Of a DNA stretch of 64,000 bases, positions 60,701 to 64,000 are shown piece by piece; position 1 is the first letter of the stretch, and every line of letters begins with the position of its first letter. This stretch comes from Acidithiobacillus ferridurans (GTDB lineage: Bacteria; Pseudomonadota; Gammaproteobacteria; Acidithiobacillales; Acidithiobacillaceae), in NCBI RefSeq assembly GCF_003966655.1, contig NZ_AP018795.1:2559501-2623500 (forward strand), read 5' to 3'. The notes beneath the pieces were generated by a model. The model saw only the letters and a list, made by a program, of their open reading frames with translations, was not told where the DNA came from and made no database searches. Position numbers and translations under genes: made by a program.

Positions 60701-63082
60701 ATGAGACCGCATATGAAGATCGATAATGAGGACACTTTCAAGAGCCACCTGCAGAAGGGCATTAACCTCTTCTTAGGTGCAGGTTTCTCTGTCGAGGCGA
60801 AAGGTACGTTTGAAGATAAGCCTACAGCCATGCCTGTCGGCGATGGTCTCAGGAAGGAAATACTCAAAACATTTAGTCGAGATGAAAATTCACGGATGTT
60901 GCTTCCGCAACTGTGCCAGATCATCTCAAAAACGCAACGCGATGAACTAAATGACTTCCTAAGAAAACGATTTTCAGTAGTCGAATTTAGCAATCTGTAT
61001 GGCAATCTTGAGCGAATTAACCTTAAGGCCATATTCACGACCAATATAGACGATCTAATTTTTAAGATATTCGGCGAAAGTCAAAAATATTATGTTAACG
61101 ATATTTCGTTGCGCGGCCCATCAATTGTAGGTTCGAGCGCAATCGACTATATAGCGCTACATGGATCAGTGATCCATCCCCCATCCGAAGGATTCGACTT
61201 TTCCCCCATAGAAATTGCCTCCAGCTTTGAGCGCGATAAAGATAAATGGTTTGGATACATTGGCCGAGTGCAACAGACGCCAACGCTTTACTGGGGATAC
61301 AGCATAGCAGATGCCGGCGTCTTGCAGGCTCTGGCGAAAGAAACAGTAAGCGGACGAGAACGTGCTCCCGCGTGGGTTACGCTCAGAGCCGAAGATGATG
61401 AAGACATCGAGTATTACTCGGCACTGGGCTTTCAAATCATCATTGCAGAAACAAATGATCTACTAAGGTACATCGGCCAGATCAAGGTCGAAAAGGCAGC
61501 AGTTTCACCCAGGCGCCTAATTGATAAGAGATTTTCAGAATACCTGATTCCAGCAGTCGATAAGGTGCCAGTTCGCACCTTGGCCGAGTTCTACCTTGGA
61601 GCCGAGCCAACCTGGTATGATATTTTCCTGGGTGGCTTACACAAGACCAAGCATTTCAGCGTAGCGCAGAACTCAATCGCAGGAGGCAATAATTGCCTTT
61701 TGATCGGGGCAGCAGTGACGGGTAAATCAACGCTCTTACGGTTGCTCGCCAATAGCATTTCCGACCTCGGTCAGCCACTTTTTATTGAAGAACTTACTTC
61801 CGAGAAGGCTAAACTACTAAGAAAGGCTATTGACGCTGAAGGCGTGAAGGTCGTAGCCATTGTTGACAATGCCGCTGACGCTTGGGAGGCGATAGCAATT
61901 CTGGGTGCAAGCGACAACGTGCAAATTGTCGCAGCGGAGCGAGATTACATTTTCGATAGCGTTGCGCACCGATTCCCACGTGGCAAATTCGAAATTTTTG
62001 ACGTGTCTGGCCTTTCGAGACTAGACGTCCAGGCGATCCTAGACAAGATTCCTTCGGGAGTTCAACGGCAATTTTCTAAGAAGTTTCGTGACCCCCTGCG
62101 CGCAGACGTTGACCCCACCTTTTTTGAGGTTTTGGATTCAAGTATTGCTGGTCACTTATTGGCAGATAGATTCATTGAGGCACTAAAGGAACTGAAACTA
62201 GAAGCGCCGGAGAAACACGATCTACTACTGCTCTCCTGTTACCTTTATTCCTGCAGAGTCCCAACGTCTGTGGACGTAGCGAGTTCATTCCTCTCGAATG
62301 TAGTTGGGGATCCGGGCGAGGTCTATAAACTACTAGTCAGCATGAGTTCGCTGCTGTCACCTTATGAAGGTAGCTTTGCTGAAACAGAGCAAGCCTTTTT
62401 CGTGCCCCGATCACGGTCGGTTGCTGAGGCAGTAATGAAGCGTGTCGGATCAATCGATCTTCGCCGTTTACTCATCCAGTTCCATTCTGAAGTATCCCCG
62501 ACAAAAATCCCGCGATATGACATATTCCGTCGAATGGCCTACGACGCGAACCTAACCAGTCGAGCATTTCCAAAATGGGAAGATGGACTCGATTTCTACG
62601 AAAAGTGCTTTGATCGGGACGACTCTCACTCATTTAAACAGCAGGGAGCTATCTATCTATCTCGAAAGAAGCAGTACTCTCTGGCATTCAAGTGGGTCGA
62701 CGACGCCATGGCTATCGCGGGCAGACAGGTAGCATCGGTTAAAAATACCTATGCAGTTATTATGTTTAACGCAAACTATGATAAACCGGCTTCTTTGCGT
62801 GAGGTTTTAACAACTCTTGATGAGAGCATGCAGATTCTGCAAAAGTGCTACACGGAGGACCTACGCAAAGTCTATCACGCAAAGGTCTTTGCTGATCAAT
62901 CCGTTAAATATGCAAATAAATTTCCAGATTCGCCACGCGCGTTGGAGTATCTGGATCAAGCAAGCACGTGGCTCAATGCCGAACTTAGGTCACGGCAGGG
63001 AGACAGGGCGATTAACCAGTTACTGCGCGACCTAAAGTCGAAACGACGTAATCTAACTCACCAGAACGGCTCTAGCCGGTGA
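60701..63082 (+). CDS. SIR2-domain protein with P-loop NTPase and helical C-terminus, likely anti-phage or anti-plasmid defence
   Basis: A 793-residue protein. The N-terminal SIR2-like domain has LFLGAGFSVEA at residues 23-33, TTNIDD at 113-118 and the LHG histidine at 154, all needed for NAD hydrolysis. Next comes an NTPase with Walker A GAAVTGKST at 336-344 and a Walker B-like VVAIVDNAADAW about 48 residues later. The C-terminal 300 residues are helical, with TPR-like pairs (KQYSLAFKWVDDAMAIAG). SIR2 plus P-loop plus helical sensor is the plan of Avs5/STAND-type defence proteins that deplete NAD on sensing invaders. ATG 60713 is an alternative start; neither has a strong ribosome site. Confidence 0.82.
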   Translation: MRPHMKIDNEDTFKSHLQKGINLFLGAGFSVEAKGTFEDKPTAMPVGDGLRKEILKTFSRDENSRMLLPQLCQIISKTQRDELNDFLRKRFSVVEFSNLYGNLERINLKAIFTTNIDDLIFKIFGESQKYYVNDISLRGPSIVGSSAIDYIALHGSVIHPPSEGFDFSPIEIASSFERDKDKWFGYIGRVQQTPTLYWGYSIADAGVLQALAKETVSGRERAPAWVTLRAEDDEDIEYYSALGFQIIIAETNDLLRYIGQIKVEKAAVSPRRLIDKRFSEYLIPAVDKVPVRTLAEFYLGAEPTWYDIFLGGLHKTKHFSVAQNSIAGGNNCLLIGAAVTGKSTLLRLLANSISDLGQPLFIEELTSEKAKLLRKAIDAEGVKVVAIVDNAADAWEAIAILGASDNVQIVAAERDYIFDSVAHRFPRGKFEIFDVSGLSRLDVQAILDKIPSGVQRQFSKKFRDPLRADVDPTFFEVLDSSIAGHLLADRFIEALKELKLEAPEKHDLLLLSCYLYSCRVPTSVDVASSFLSNVVGDPGEVYKLLVSMSSLLSPYEGSFAETEQAFFVPRSRSVAEAVMKRVGSIDLRRLLIQFHSEVSPTKIPRYDIFRRMAYDANLTSRAFPKWEDGLDFYEKCFDRDDSHSFKQQGAIYLSRKKQYSLAFKWVDDAMAIAGRQVASVKNTYAVIMFNANYDKPASLREVLTTLDESMQILQKCYTEDLRKVYHAKVFADQSVKYANKFPDSPRALEYLDQASTWLNAELRSRQGDRAINQLLRDLKSKRRNLTHQNGSSR

Positions 63083-63315
63083 CGCAACAAGTATGAGCGA
63101 GGAACGCCAGCATCGTTGGAACTCGTCAGCGAAGGCTGATGTACTATAACATTGAGCGACCGTATTCCATCATTCCAAGGGCGGCTTAGAGTCGGATGAT
63201 GCCATTTGCTTTCCCCTGCTAAATGTCTGCAATCAGTCTGCTGCCGACCAACAAACAGGACTCAACGGCGGCAGGGTAGCGGGAGCAGTCCGCAAGTACG
63301 CTGGCGTCGGCTCAG
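63083..63315. other. Intergenic region between convergent genes
   Basis: About 230 bases without an open frame or clear terminator. Nothing supportable seen. Confidence 0.4.
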
Positions 63316-63999
63316 TCATGGATGCGTAGGCTCCCATAAAGGGAGCGCACGAGCCTGAATCCCTGGATGGAGATGGTGCCGATTATGAAACATAGTCGCC
63401 CGCACCAGAGTTCGTCCATAGAGCAGCTCGGCTAGCACCTGGAATACTCGGGGCAGTTTCAGGCTGTAGGACCCCGGCTGACCTCCGCGCACGTGAAGCA
63501 GGTAAAAAAATGAAAAGTCCCCCAAAGCGTATACTAGCCGCAAGGGGATCCAGAACCAGAAAAAAGACCAACCACCCACTAAAAGACAAGTGCCAAAAAT
63601 TCCAGCTCGCCACCAGAAGTTTGGTGAATGTTTCAGAATTCCATGAGTCAGTCTTGTCCAGCGGAAAAATGATTGCTCAGGTACGGTTAAGGCACCCAAG
63701 GCCCCCCGCCATGGCCCTCCAAGTATGTGATATGCATCAGGATCTGTAGGCGTCGCTGGGTGCCGATGATGCCGGAAATGAATTTGCCTGAATTCGTCGT
63801 AGCCTAAAGCAAAAGGCGTGAACGGCAAGGGCATCAATCTTGTGATGAAATCTATCTGTTTGGCATTTCGTAAATGAAACAGCTCATGGGTATAGATCAT
63901 CCATCGGGGCAACAAAAGCAGCACGATTACCACCAGTATCCAGTCTGGCATCAGTTTTGCCGTGATAGTCCCGTAGGCACCAAACAATAGCAACACAAT
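63316..63999 (-). CDS. Membrane fatty-acid desaturase/hydroxylase family protein (partial at the window edge)
   Basis: At least 226 residues, open to the window edge, so the N-terminus is probably missing. The three histidine clusters of the membrane di-iron family are present: HELFHLRN (HxxxH), IHFRHHRHP (HxxHH) and HNRHHLHP (HxxHH). Hydrophobic segments surround them. It introduces double bonds or hydroxyls into lipid acyl chains or related substrates. It is convergent with the SIR2 gene and may mark the boundary with host DNA or another cargo segment. Confidence 0.85.
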   Translation of the reverse strand: MVLLLFGAYGTITAKLMPDWILVVIVLLLLPRWMIYTHELFHLRNAKQIDFITRLMPLPFTPFALGYDEFRQIHFRHHRHPATPTDPDAYHILGGPWRGALGALTVPEQSFFRWTRLTHGILKHSPNFWWRAGIFGTCLLVGGWSFFWFWIPLRLVYALGDFSFFYLLHVRGGQPGSYSLKLPRVFQVLAELLYGRTLVRATMFHNRHHLHPGIQARALPLWEPTHP

Positions 64000-64000
64000 G

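Noticed and set aside
1..64000. tRNA or rRNA genes and a relaxase gene
   Set aside because: I looked for clover-leaf patterns, conserved rRNA stretches and relaxase histidine or tyrosine motifs and recognised none; a covariance-model and HMM scan would be needed to exclude them.

Overview
This window looks like a mobile element of a Gram-negative bacterium: a conjugative plasmid or an integrative and conjugative element. It carries an almost complete P-type (IncP Trb/Tra-like) type IV secretion system, partition genes, a plasmid-type topoisomerase III, toxin-antitoxin modules and several accessory islands. Codon and base use of the backbone are moderately GC-rich, while several inserted stretches are AT-rich. 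The overall style (rearranged trb cluster, TraB/TraF/TopB arm, thiol-stress cargo) recalls mobile elements of Acidithiobacillus-like acidophiles, but that assignment is an inference. No relaxase, replication initiator, tRNA, rRNA or CRISPR array was recognised.

Layout. 1-22.5 kb is the mating-pair-formation arm, read rightward: trbB end, trbC, trbD, trbE, an unknown secreted protein, trbJ, a trbK/EexN-like lipoprotein, trbL, small accessory genes, then (after an IS66-family element that splits an unknown gene) trbF, two tandem trbG/virB9-type genes, trbI, a virB1-type transglycosylase and the coupling protein traG. 22.7-28.8 kb holds a small immunity-type membrane protein and a complete leftward Wadjet operon (jetABCD). 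29.0-44.6 kb is a phospholipase-D-type nuclease gene cut in two by a 14.7 kb gamma-mobile-trio (GMT) island. The island's recombinase genes gmtY-gmtZ-gmtX lie at its right end and its cargo is rich in glutathione/thiol-stress enzymes. 44.6-58 kb is a leftward backbone arm: parA, parB, traF, traB, topB, small unknown genes, a decayed brnT-brnA pair and a rightward higBA pair. 58-64 kb reads rightward through a DedA protein, a 5'-3' exonuclease and a large SIR2-NTPase protein (a likely defence gene), and ends in a leftward fatty acid desaturase cut by the window edge.

Regulatory architecture. Two signals recur across the backbone. The first is a promoter-like element, TGATCTATACCC preceded by an ACCC block. 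It lies 28-55 bp upstream of nine genes or operons on both strands: trbC, the trbK-like gene, the 10671 gene, trbF, the 46250 small gene, the parAB-side operon, traB, the 55338 membrane gene and topB. The second is a perfect 15-bp palindrome, GTCTACCSGGTAGAC, present 12 times exactly and about 4 times degenerately. It is concentrated in the partition/tra/top arm and absent from the T4SS arm, and it resembles in style the KorB operators of IncP plasmids. The ParB-like protein encoded here is the natural candidate to bind it.

The least explained structure is a pair of about 155-nt elements (54150-54307 and 55495-55646), each flanked by these palindromes. They differ in sequence but keep the same multi-stem fold through compensatory changes. 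This is a candidate undescribed structured RNA or folded-DNA element of the backbone.
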